35,958 nt of DNA from a virus, in IMG/VR virus record IMGVR_UViG_3300046170_000379, positions 1 through 35,958 of that record; one strand, 5' to 3'. The position numbers and the translations under genes were made by a program. Positions 14,724 through 20,195 of the stretch are shown piece by piece. The number at the start of each line of letters is the position of its first letter. The stretch's first letter is position 1. The notes beneath the pieces are model-generated. The model did not search any database, was not told the origin of the DNA, and saw nothing but the letters and a program-made list of their open reading frames with translations.

Positions 14724-14770
14724 AGAAAAAGCCCCGCCCCCAAAAAAACTAGAAAAAGGGACGAGGCTTT
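14724..14770 (-). terminator. Intrinsic terminator of the DUF932 unit
   Basis: On the reverse strand, AAAGCCTCGTCCC (14770-14758) pairs with GGGGCGGGGCTTT (14740-14728) through 13 pairs including T-G wobbles, followed by TTCTTT. The wobble positions are stable only in reverse-strand RNA, matching the gene direction. Confidence 0.65.
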
Positions 14771-14789
14771 GCTTATGTCTACACGAAAA

Positions 14790-14903
14790 TTATAAAGCCA
14801 TCCTGACAAGTTGGATGAGACCTATAGTGACGACTAAACCGGAAAGGATAACCGCGCAAGTAAAAACCACATTTTCGGCAAAAGTTCTATCTTGTTGTTT
14901 CAT
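14790..14903 (-). CDS. Small membrane protein, 37 aa
   Basis: A short ORF, MKQQDRTFAENVVFTCAVIL then SGLVVTIGLIQLVRMAL: a polar start and one hydrophobic helix. It lies between the DUF932 gene and a terminator, with a CCCCCC-GCAA-GGGGGG hairpin ahead of it. Confidence 0.5.
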   Translation of the reverse strand: MKQQDRTFAENVVFTCAVILSGLVVTIGLIQLVRMAL

Positions 14904-14913
14904 AGGAAAGTTA

Positions 14914-14929
14914 CCCCCCTTGCGGGGGG
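14914..14929 (-). promoter_or_regulatory. GNRA-capped GC hairpin between two genes
   Basis: Six C and six G residues close a TTGC loop (GCAA on the reverse strand, a stable GNRA tetraloop). It lies between the DUF932 stop and the 14903 start, with no T-run. It is more likely an RNA-stability or processing element than a full terminator. Confidence 0.45.
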
Positions 14930-14938
14930 CGTTATGGG

Positions 14939-15703
14939 CTATGCAGGTAAAACTAGAGCTGACTCCTTATCCTCCTGAGAGATAATTTCTGGTGAGTGAT
15001 TGGCGAACTTGTCAAAAATTGACTGCATCCGCATAGTACGGTCTGCAAGCTTGGTGAGATCGCCACCCTTGAGATTCTCAGTGATGGAATTGTAAAGGGT
15101 CCAGAGGGAACCGCCTTTGAATTCTTCGTGGCGAGGGTTACGGAACTCCTCGACGGCCTTGTAGATGTCGCGAGCAGGGAAAGCCTTGGCATCAACCAAG
15201 TCAACAATCATGGCGGCGGCATCACGGACCTCGGTTTGCTGGTAAGCACCAATGCGCTTGCCCATATCTTGCCAGTGGGAAGTGACACGGGCAACGGCTG
15301 AAGCCAGAACACGGGGAAGGTCACCCAAAATGTGGGTGGTGTGACGGCGAGCAAGCTTGACATCCGAAGAGAAGCAAAGGTTTTCGCAAACCATCATCTG
15401 GTTGCCCGCAGCAATAGAAGCGGCGAAAGACTTGTCGTGAGCGTTGCGAAGGCCCAAGACAATGCGGCGATCATCGCCAGTAACATCTTTACCCTTAAGG
15501 GCGAACCCTCCGAAGTAGCGAAGGCCACCACGGGCAAGAGCGTGTTCCTCCTCGGTAACCTCAAGACCTGCGCGGCCAAGAGTTTCGCGAGTCATCTTCA
15601 CCAAGTGGTGATGCGGGATTGGAGTGTGGGAATCTGTCCCCTCTGGGGTTTGAACTCCAGCAAGTTGCTCCGAATCGACTTTGTTTTTTGCGTAGATAAG
15701 CAT
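14939..15703 (-). CDS. DUF932-family protein
   Basis: 254 aa. The motifs IVLGLRNAHDKSFAASIAAG, MVCENLCFSSDVKLARRHT and the later YNSITENLKGGDL match the DUF932 family, common on phages and plasmids and without an agreed function. Codons are much GC-richer than in the structural genes, which may reflect transfer or selection for expression. It starts a unit with its own promoter at 15749-15776, a dyad in the leader, and ends before a GC hairpin and the 37-aa gene. Confidence 0.75.
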   Translation of the reverse strand: MLIYAKNKVDSEQLAGVQTPEGTDSHTPIPHHHLVKMTRETLGRAGLEVTEEEHALARGGLRYFGGFALKGKDVTGDDRRIVLGLRNAHDKSFAASIAAGNQMMVCENLCFSSDVKLARRHTTHILGDLPRVLASAVARVTSHWQDMGKRIGAYQQTEVRDAAAMIVDLVDAKAFPARDIYKAVEEFRNPRHEEFKGGSLWTLYNSITENLKGGDLTKLADRTMRMQSIFDKFANHSPEIISQEDKESALVLPA

Positions 15704-15723
15704 AATAGTAGTTAGGTTGAAAA

Positions 15724-15740
15724 CGAGAGACCATCTCTCG
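15724..15740. promoter_or_regulatory. Perfect dyad in the DUF932 leader
   Basis: CGAGAGA-CCA-TCTCTCG, 7-bp arms with a 3-nt centre, falls between the predicted transcription start and the ATG at 15703. It could be an operator or an RNA hairpin in the leader. This is the clearest reverse unit with a leader of tens of bases. Confidence 0.5.
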
Positions 15741-15748
15741 ACAAGCGA

Positions 15749-15776
15749 ATTATGACAGAAAACAGATTGTGTGCAA
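15749..15776 (-). promoter_or_regulatory. Sigma70-type promoter of the DUF932 gene
   Basis: Reverse strand TTGCAC, 16-nt spacer, CATAAT. Unlike most promoters in this block it gives a leader of about 40 nt. A-tracts and two TGTCAAG boxes lie upstream. Confidence 0.5.
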
Positions 15777-15921
15777 TACCTTTTTTAATGTTTTTTAATG
15801 TTTCTTTGTAGCTCAGGATATTTCTTGACAAATAACTAGAAACTCCCACGACAACCACAAATAAGCCAAATAATGCTTGACAGCCCCCACCACCCCAGAA
15901 ACGAAGTCACAAAAAAACCTC
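15777..15921. other. Non-coding upstream region of the DUF932 unit
   Basis: No gene. It holds A/T tracts next to the promoter and two CTTGACA motifs (plus strand, near 15828 and 15874), read as TGTCAAG in the direction of the genes. The same box recurs upstream of the 14546 and 17229 promoters. Confidence 0.45.
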
Positions 15922-15998
15922 GTAAGTCACTGATATTCAATGAGTTACGAGGCGGGGCCGGGGCGTGGCCCGTAACTCGCTGATACACAACGAGTTAC
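15922..15998. repeat. 77-bp double-palindrome element, copy 3
   Basis: Same layout. Outside the element CCTC and GAGG extend the outer pairing, and A and T runs follow on both sides (AAAAAAACCTC...GAGGGTTTT), so arms 1 and 4 can form a bidirectional terminator-like stem. It starts 7 nt past the stop of the 16006 gene. Confidence 0.85.
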
Positions 15999-16005
15999 GA
16001 GGGTT

Positions 16006-16230
16006 TTAGTCCTGCGCGGCCTCTTGCTCGCTATGCTCATGTATGGCCACCCACTCTTGGGCTTCGGCATAGGCCGTTCGCCAAACCCCCATAGCCAACT
16101 CCCCGTCTTCAAACATTTCTGGGATCACCCACCCCCGATAAGACCTTGGGCAAGTCATGCTCTCCTGCCCTTTGAGTCCTGCCTGATAAGCAAAGTCATA
16201 TAACTGATGTACATTTAGTAGTGTTGCCAT
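16006..16230 (-). CDS. Hypothetical protein, 74 aa
   Basis: A soluble protein with helix-rich ends and a central YRGWVIPEMFEDGELAMGVW segment; no family assigned. It is a single-gene unit between repeat copies 3 and 4 with a strong promoter 6 nt before its ATG. GC content is higher than in the late genes. Confidence 0.6.
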   Translation of the reverse strand: MATLLNVHQLYDFAYQAGLKGQESMTCPRSYRGWVIPEMFEDGELAMGVWRTAYAEAQEWVAIHEHSEQEAAQD

Positions 16231-16236
16231 GAGGGG

Positions 16237-16265
16237 ATAGTAGTCGCAGAATTAGTTTTTGGCAA
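16237..16265 (-). promoter_or_regulatory. Sigma70-type promoter, leaderless layout (16230 gene)
   Basis: Reverse strand TTGCCA, exactly 17 nt, TACTAT, then 6 nt (CCCCTC) to the ATG. A-tracts lie directly upstream of the -35. The start of transcription should coincide with the ATG. Confidence 0.65.
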
Positions 16266-16293
16266 TACTTTTTTTAATTTATTTTTTTTAGCT

Positions 16294-16370
16294 GTAAGTT
16301 GCTACTAATCAACGAGTTACGGGCCGGGGCGGGGGCGTCGCCCGTAACTCCTTACTAATCAGTGAGTTAG
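16294..16370. repeat. 77-bp double-palindrome element, copy 4
   Basis: The inner arms GAGTTACGGGC and GCCCGTAACTC are a perfect 11-bp inverted repeat around the GC core. It is downstream of the tmRNA-like RNA and upstream of the 16230 promoter. The last base of the right arm differs (GAGTTAG). Confidence 0.85.
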
Positions 16371-16495
16371 AGCGTTTTATCCGTGTCAAGTAAAAAGTGG
16401 CATATTTCTGCGAGGGCTATGCCAGACCCACGACCCTTCCTTATTTAACGTCTTACGGATCGCTTAACCGTGTTTATACTCACTTGACGGATTGT
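16371..16495. other. Non-coding 3' flank of the tmRNA-like RNA
   Basis: No gene of credible length. On the reverse strand there is a TTGACA near 16383 without a suitable -10, and a short ACGG...CCGT hairpin near 16455-16471. An ATTTCTGCG motif recurs here. Confidence 0.4.
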
Positions 16496-16561
16496 TGGTG
16501 GATGGCGGGGGGATCGAACCCCCATCCGCGACTTGCGTCCCGTCGAAACCATTGGCCACCC
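16496..16561 (-). ncRNA. tmRNA-like RNA reduced to the tRNA-like domain
   Basis: Read on the reverse strand: acceptor GGGTGGC pairs with GCCATCC, including the G3-U70 pair that specifies alanine, with discriminator A and an encoded CCA end. Four bases after the acceptor comes GGTTTCGACGGG, the conserved D-loop signature of bacterial tmRNA. The T arm GGGGG-TTCGATC-CCCCC follows GCGGAT, as in tmRNA 3' ends. Where tmRNA has its mRNA-like domain and pseudoknots, this RNA has only GAC-GCAA-GTC, a GNRA-capped 3-bp hairpin. No normal D arm or anticodon arm can be drawn. It starts 7 nt after the stop of the 16569 gene, so it is probably cut from that transcript. Confidence 0.7.
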
Positions 16562-16568
16562 AAACTTT

Positions 16569-16793
16569 TTACTTGCCGTAGATCCAGCGAAGCTCATTGC
16601 TCCACTCCTTGACCATCTTAGCCTCATGCCCCTTTGGGTTCTTGCAAGCGGCGGGAAGCCACTTCCTGATCATGCGCTGGAGCTTCCGCATCCTAAGCCA
16701 TTCACCCAAGTGAATGCCAATGGCGAAAGGGTAAGTGAGAATGAGAAGGGCTTTGCCCTTAGTATCTTGATCTTTGAAGTTGTGTAGGTTCAT
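16569..16793 (-). CDS. Hypothetical basic protein, 74 aa, next to the tmRNA-like RNA
   Basis: A hydrophobic segment (about residues 14-28, ALLILTYPFAIGIHL) is followed by a strongly basic, Trp-rich half (RMRKLQRMIRKWLP...). It could associate with membrane or RNA. It is not recognisable as SmpB. It starts 4 nt after the stop of the 16798 gene, and its stop is 7 nt before the tmRNA-like RNA, so all three share a transcript. Confidence 0.6.
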   Translation of the reverse strand: MNLHNFKDQDTKGKALLILTYPFAIGIHLGEWLRMRKLQRMIRKWLPAACKNPKGHEAKMVKEWSNELRWIYGK

Positions 16794-16797
16794 AGTC

Positions 16798-17025
16798 TTA
16801 GTGTGCTGATTTTACTTTGTTGTCTCTGAATGTAGTGAGAGCGTCGTTTAGATGTTTGGCAAGGTGAGGGTCTGTAGCCTTGAGGAGCCAGATAGCCTCG
16901 GAAACTTTATAGTCTAACTCACGGGCAGCGCTCTGCTCCTGCATAAAGTTATCAAAGTTTAGGTTAGCTCTCTCTTGGGCGTGTTCAAATGCTGATTTGG
17001 CGACATCAAATGCTGTGTTAGTCAT
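16798..17025 (-). CDS. Hypothetical helical protein, 75 aa
   Basis: Almost entirely helical (MTNTAFDVAKSAFEHAQERA; then AARELDYKVSEAIWLLKATD), with no family recognised. First gene of the unit that contains the 16569 gene and the tmRNA-like RNA; the promoter is 6 nt before its ATG. Confidence 0.6.
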   Translation of the reverse strand: MTNTAFDVAKSAFEHAQERANLNFDNFMQEQSAARELDYKVSEAIWLLKATDPHLAKHLNDALTTFRDNKVKSAH

Positions 17026-17031
17026 GGGAGT

Positions 17032-17060
17032 ATTCTAGTGTAGAGTTGGGGTTAGTGTAA
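17032..17060 (-). promoter_or_regulatory. Sigma70-type promoter, leaderless layout (17025 unit)
   Basis: Reverse strand TTACAC, 17-nt spacer, TAGAAT, then 6 nt (ACTCCC) to the ATG. Drives the two small genes and the tmRNA-like RNA. Confidence 0.6.
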
Positions 17061-17064
17061 AGAT

Positions 17065-17229
17065 TTATTTTGTTTTTTTAAAGACTACTTTGCCAGTCTC
17101 CATACTAGCTTTATAGTCGATAGGGTTGGCTTCGCGCTGTTCTTGGCGCTTCATTGCGTCCTTCCAAAGTTCTTCGCTAGCATCTAAAACTCTTTCGTGG
17201 TAAGTGCGTCCTGTTTTCTTTGCTTTCAT
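17065..17229 (-). CDS. Hypothetical basic protein, 54 aa
   Basis: The ATG at 17229 (MKAKKTGRTYHERVLDASEE) is chosen because a TATAAT box lies 6 nt before it; the upstream ATG at 17250 overlaps that promoter. A charged helical protein of unknown role. Confidence 0.6.
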   Translation of the reverse strand: MKAKKTGRTYHERVLDASEELWKDAMKRQEQREANPIDYKASMETGKVVFKKTK

Positions 17230-17235
17230 GCGTGG

Positions 17236-17241
17236 ATTATA
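17236..17241 (-). promoter_or_regulatory. Extended -10 promoter (17229 gene)
   Basis: Perfect TATAAT on the reverse strand, preceded by TG plus one base (TGTTATAAT, extended -10), 6 nt before the ATG. The -35 region (TTTTCT) is weak. A GTGTCAAG box and A-tracts lie upstream. Confidence 0.6.
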
Positions 17242-17346
17242 ACATAGCATCTACTAAAAGAAAAGCTTTTTTTACATATAAATGCATTTTTTATTTATTA
17301 AAAAAGACTTGACACACTACCTCTTTATGGTATGGAGAAAGCCCTC
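17242..17346. other. Non-coding A/T-rich promoter upstream region
   Basis: No gene. A CTTGACAC motif (plus strand, near 17309) and A/T tracts separate the 17229 promoter from repeat copy 5. Confidence 0.45.
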
Positions 17347-17423
17347 GTAACTCGCTATCGCTCAGTGAGTTACGGGCCGGGGCGGGGGCTTCGCCCGTAA
17401 CTCGTTGATACTCAGTGAGTTAC
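17347..17423. repeat. 77-bp double-palindrome element, copy 5
   Basis: The best-formed copy. Left palindrome GTAACTCGCT/AGTGAGTTAC, right palindrome GTAACTCGTTGA/TCAGTGAGTTAC, and inner arms GAGTTACGGGC/GCCCGTAACTC perfect. Flanked by AAAGC and GCTTTTT, so the outer pairing extends beyond the element. Confidence 0.85.
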
Positions 17424-17465
17424 AGAGCTTTTTATTTTATTGATTTATTTCTTGACATGGGAGAA

Positions 17466-17490
17466 CCCGCCCCCCACCACAGGGGACGGG
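17466..17490 (-). terminator. GC hairpin after the 17509 gene, weak terminator
   Basis: On the reverse strand CCCGTCCCC pairs with GGGGGCGGG (one T-G pair) around a short loop. Only TT follows, so it may be an RNA 3' end stabiliser rather than an efficient terminator. Confidence 0.4.
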
Positions 17491-17508
17491 CTATACACAC
17501 AACACACA

Positions 17509-17808
17509 TTAAAAAATTGTTTTCAGCATTCTGAATGCGGTGCCAAGGCGACCTTGCACCTTGGTGATACCTGCAACGTGGAGGGTGCGAAACTTGCGCT
17601 CCCCTGCGTCATCGAGGTCACGGGTGGCAGCGACGACATAACGCTTCCCATTGGATTCGGCAAATCCGTCCGTCTGGATTCCTTCCACAAGGAAGCTTCT
17701 GATACCGTCAGCCTTGACGGTGCTTTGCCCCGCATTGGCGTAGGTGACTACGCGCTTAGTGAGCTTGGATTCTAGGGCGGCTGGCTTGAGTGTATATAGG
17801 TTTTTCAT
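17509..17808 (-). CDS. Hypothetical protein, 99 aa
   Basis: Start at 17808 (MKNLYTLKPAALESKLTKRV) is fixed by a promoter ending 7 nt upstream; the longer frame from 17844 would run through that promoter. A mixed alpha/beta protein with VVAATRDLDDAGERKFRTLH and a basic pI. GC-rich. No family is recognised. Confidence 0.6.
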   Translation of the reverse strand: MKNLYTLKPAALESKLTKRVVTYANAGQSTVKADGIRSFLVEGIQTDGFAESNGKRYVVAATRDLDDAGERKFRTLHVAGITKVQGRLGTAFRMLKTIF

Positions 17809-17815
17809 CAGAGGT

Positions 17816-17844
17816 ATTTTAGTTGAATAGGTAGTTGAGGTCAA
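17816..17844 (-). promoter_or_regulatory. Sigma70-type promoter, leaderless layout (17808 gene)
   Basis: Reverse strand TTGACC, 17-nt spacer, TAAAAT, 7 nt to the ATG. It lies within the end of the 17953 gene. Confidence 0.65.
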
Positions 17845-17953
17845 TGCTTTTTTGAAAATCTTTTTCGAGATCTTCGGAGTGGTCGATCATCTCCAAGTTG
17901 CCAGCGATGACAAGCGTGAAGATGACCCCTGCGATGGTGAGGATGGTGTTCAT
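17819..17953 (-). CDS. Small membrane protein, 44 aa
   Basis: MNTILTIAGVIFTLVIAGNL is a membrane segment or signal anchor; the rest is acidic (EMIDHSEDLEKDFQKSIDLN). It begins 1 nt after the stop of the 54-aa gene, so the two are coupled. Its 3' end contains the promoter of the next gene. Confidence 0.5.
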   Translation of the reverse strand: MNTILTIAGVIFTLVIAGNLEMIDHSEDLEKDFQKSIDLNYLFN

Positions 17954-17954
17954 A

Positions 17955-18119
17955 TTACTTAGAGGAGTTGATGAGGAGTTTGGCGATCTTGTTGCTAACA
18001 GAAAGCATCTTGCGAGTTGGCTTCACTGGAATTCCCTTGAATTCAGAATTGAAACGGTAAGAGAGAAGCTTGCGAGCTTGGGATTTAAGTTCCTTCTGGT
18101 ATTCTTGTTGCTGTGTCAT
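17955..18119 (-). CDS. Hypothetical basic protein, 54 aa
   Basis: MTQQQEYQKELKSQARKLLS then a Lys/Arg-rich helical body ending KIAKLLINSSK. First gene after a strong promoter 6 nt upstream. No family is recognised. Confidence 0.55.
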   Translation of the reverse strand: MTQQQEYQKELKSQARKLLSYRFNSEFKGIPVKPTRKMLSVSNKIAKLLINSSK

Positions 18120-18125
18120 GTGAGA

Positions 18126-18154
18126 AGTTTAGTTGAATTGTGGGTTGGGTGCAA
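18126..18154 (-). promoter_or_regulatory. Sigma70-type promoter, leaderless layout (18119 unit)
   Basis: Reverse strand TTGCAC, 17-nt spacer, TAAACT, then 6 nt (TCTCAC) to the ATG. Confidence 0.65.
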
Positions 18155-18177
18155 GCACTAATCGCATCTTTTTTGAT

Positions 18178-18390
18178 TTATTTTTCGATGCTGTGAAAAC
18201 GGACGGTCTTCCAAACGTGCTTGTTCCCGGTCTTGCTGTCGTGACTCTTGTCGATGACCTTGCACACTGCGAACCCGTCACCAATGCGGTCGATGCTTTT
18301 GAGGATATACATCCGAACATTCTGGTTGTTAGAAGTGTGGTAAGTGAACTGCTTGTTGGTGAGGCTAGTGATGTTGTCTTTTGTGATCAT
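18178..18390 (-). CDS. Hypothetical protein, 70 aa
   Basis: A basic, probably beta-rich protein (NVRMYILKSIDRIGDGFAVC...VWKTVRFHSIEK). It is the first gene of the reverse block, next to the divergent late region. No family is recognised. Confidence 0.6.
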   Translation of the reverse strand: MITKDNITSLTNKQFTYHTSNNQNVRMYILKSIDRIGDGFAVCKVIDKSHDSKTGNKHVWKTVRFHSIEK

Positions 18391-18396
18391 GCGAGG

Positions 18397-18425
18397 ATTT
18401 TACTCCAAGGATCGACTAAACACAA
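18397..18425 (-). promoter_or_regulatory. Sigma70-type promoter, leaderless layout (18390 gene)
   Basis: Reverse strand TTGTGT, 17-nt spacer, TAAAAT, then 6 nt (CCTCGC) to the ATG. Poly-A tracts lie upstream. Confidence 0.65.
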
Positions 18426-18603
18426 GTTTTTTTTGTGTGTTTGTGCGTTTTTTTTGCCCCCCCGATTAAAATAAAAAACACTTGACACGATACCGCGCAA
18501 AGTCGCGGGGGGAGTCAATTTTCAATTTATAAACAGCCCCCTACCCATTAATTATAAACGTGGCTGGTAAAGATATAAGTAAAATGACAAAACCCCAAAA
18601 AAT
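18426..18603. other. Divergent non-coding region, early/late boundary
   Basis: No gene. CCCCCCG near 18460 and CGGGGGG near 18506 form an inverted repeat around a CTTGACAC box and a CCGCG/CGCGG hairpin. An AACGTGGCTG motif also found at 11669 and 11934 recurs near 18558. The forward late block and the reverse early block diverge from here. Confidence 0.45.
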
Positions 18604-18617
18604 GTGTAACATAAAAT
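18604..18617 (+). promoter_or_regulatory. GTGTAA-type late promoter motif
   Basis: GTGTAACATAAAAT immediately precedes the ATG (14 nt from first G to start), almost identical to the motif at 31192. Confidence 0.5.
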
Positions 18618-19445
18618 ATGACATATCGGAATATGGCGGTGAAAGTGGATGGAGGCGATCCTATTATGGGGACTAGGGTTGGAGTGGATTTCTCCACTAA
18701 AAATCAAGTAAAAAGACAATTGGCCGCGAATATCGACCCTAATGACCAATTACGTTTTAATGGTGATGTTGACTGTAAGATAAGCGTGGATTTTCTTGTG
18801 AGGAGTAGTGATCTGAGTTACGATGGATTGAATTTTATGTCCGATTTGTATAATGGGACTGGGGAGAACACAATGTTAGTGAGTGTTGGGGGTAATGCCT
18901 ATAATGAATGTTATATAGATAATTTTAGTGTTACAGTGAAGCCATTTGAACCTGTGACCGCAAGTGTGACTTTTAGTAGTTACAATCCTAGTAGTGCTGC
19001 TTTAGCTGGGGCGATAGATAATAATACTGATACTCTTTTAGTTAGTAGTGATTTTATATATGGGCATACTTGTTCTTTAAGTAATGCGGGTAATGTGGTC
19101 GCGGCTAATCTTGTTAATAGCCTGACTTATAATAAAACATATTCAAGAACCCCCGTTTATGCGTTAGGTTCACAACGGGCGACTAACCAACTGATAGATG
19201 GAGTGGAAGTGGATGTAAATGTTGAGTCTACAGGTCTAAATTCTTTGATTGATTTTAGCGGTAGTAAATTAGGGGGCAGTTTTGGGGTATTGTTAAATGA
19301 TATCCAGAATAGTGGGGTTCATTATGATTCTGCTGATTTTGATTTAACTGTTAGTGCTGGGGCGCATGTGATTGATGAAGGTTATTCTGTTGATGGTGGT
19401 GGGACTTTAGTCACAAGGGCTACAATAAAAGAAGTAATTCTGTAA
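18618..19445 (+). CDS. Tail tube-like structural protein
   Basis: 275 aa, beta-rich, Ser/Asn/Thr/Val-rich with few charged residues. The segment CYIDNFSVTVKPFEPVTASV followed by TFSSYNPSS resembles YLTDYTVDLSVGSLPTVSVS in the reverse-strand tube-like protein at 31744, so the two look like distant paralogues sharing a tail tube/neck beta-sandwich fold. The assignment is from this internal similarity and composition. A second ATG at 18633 is possible. It opens the late block and has a late-type promoter motif. Confidence 0.55.
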   Translation: MTYRNMAVKVDGGDPIMGTRVGVDFSTKNQVKRQLAANIDPNDQLRFNGDVDCKISVDFLVRSSDLSYDGLNFMSDLYNGTGENTMLVSVGGNAYNECYIDNFSVTVKPFEPVTASVTFSSYNPSSAALAGAIDNNTDTLLVSSDFIYGHTCSLSNAGNVVAANLVNSLTYNKTYSRTPVYALGSQRATNQLIDGVEVDVNVESTGLNSLIDFSGSKLGGSFGVLLNDIQNSGVHYDSADFDLTVSAGAHVIDEGYSVDGGGTLVTRATIKEVIL

Positions 19446-19451
19446 AAAACA

Positions 19452-19463
19452 GTGTAATATAGT
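19452..19463 (+). promoter_or_regulatory. GTGTAAT-type late promoter motif
   Basis: GTGTAATATAGT with the TATAGT box ending 6 nt before the ATG at 19470. First G to ATG is 18 nt, as before the portal gene. Confidence 0.55.
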
Positions 19464-19469
19464 ATACAT

Positions 19470-20195
19470 ATGGCCCGAAAAAAGGTTGCTAAGGAAAAAG
19501 AGGTTCCGTTTCAATTGTTAGCGGATTTTGAGAGATCAATTAAGTTCAATAAAAGAAAATTTAGATTTAGCCCCAAACAAAAACGTTTTTTAGAGTTAAT
19601 ATTAAGTGAAGATTCGAAAATAATCTTCGTGTCTGGCCCTGCGGGAAGCTCAAAGACTTACATGTCCTTATATGGCATGTTGAAACTTATGGAGGAGGAT
19701 TTTAGCAAGGATATTTTGTATGTTCGAAGTATTGCTGAGAGTGCAGATAGGGGATTAGGCAGTTTACCCGGAGATATCACAGAGAAGTTTGACCCATTCC
19801 TTGGTCCTCTCTATGATAAAATGGAAGAAATCGTCGCTCCCGGCGATGCTACCTTCTTAAAACAGAAAGGAAAGATATCTGCAGTGCCAATAAACTTTCT
19901 ACGAGGGGCTAGTTGGCAAAATAAGTTGGTTTTTGCTGATGAAGCTCAGAACTTCACCTTAAAAGAGTTAACTACTTTGATTACTCGTATAGGAGAAGAC
20001 AGTAAAATAATCATAGGTGGTGACTTTTTCCAAAGTGATATCAACGGAAAGAGCGGTTTTAATCCAATGTTCAACAAATTCGATGATAATGAGTCAGAAG
20101 ATATGGGAATTCATACATTCAGCTTCAATGAAAGCGATATTGTGCGTAGTAAAATACTAAAATTCATTATTAAGAAGTTGGAAAGCGGAAATTAG
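19470..20195 (+). CDS. phoH: PhoH-like ATPase
   Basis: 241 aa. Walker A GPAGSSKT (residues 56-63), the PhoH-typical ILYVRS and GLGSLPGDITEKFDPFLGPL, Walker B LVFADEAQN and the sensor region IIIGGDFFQSDI are all present. PhoH-like ATPases are common in phages of aquatic bacteria; proposed roles include RNA handling and phosphate stress, but the phage role is unproven. Its own late-type promoter motif precedes it. Confidence 0.9.
   Translation: MARKKVAKEKEVPFQLLADFERSIKFNKRKFRFSPKQKRFLELILSEDSKIIFVSGPAGSSKTYMSLYGMLKLMEEDFSKDILYVRSIAESADRGLGSLPGDITEKFDPFLGPLYDKMEEIVAPGDATFLKQKGKISAVPINFLRGASWQNKLVFADEAQNFTLKELTTLITRIGEDSKIIIGGDFFQSDINGKSGFNPMFNKFDDNESEDMGIHTFSFNESDIVRSKILKFIIKKLESGN

Noticed and set aside
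16496-16561. Ordinary tRNA reading of the CCA-ending RNA
   Set aside because: Only 31 nt separate acceptor and T arm, too few for D and anticodon arms, and no anticodon loop with T33 can be drawn; the GGTTTCGACGGG signature and G3-U70 point to tmRNA instead.
16496-16561. Attachment site derived from host ssrA
   Set aside because: Such sites usually keep only the 3' end of tmRNA, and no integrase is in the window. It cannot be fully excluded, since an integrase could lie elsewhere.
17440-17775. Forward ORF opposite the 17509-17808 gene, and the similar forward ORF at 15332-15715
   Set aside because: Antisense shadows of GC-rich genes; the reverse frames have promoters and family or operon support.
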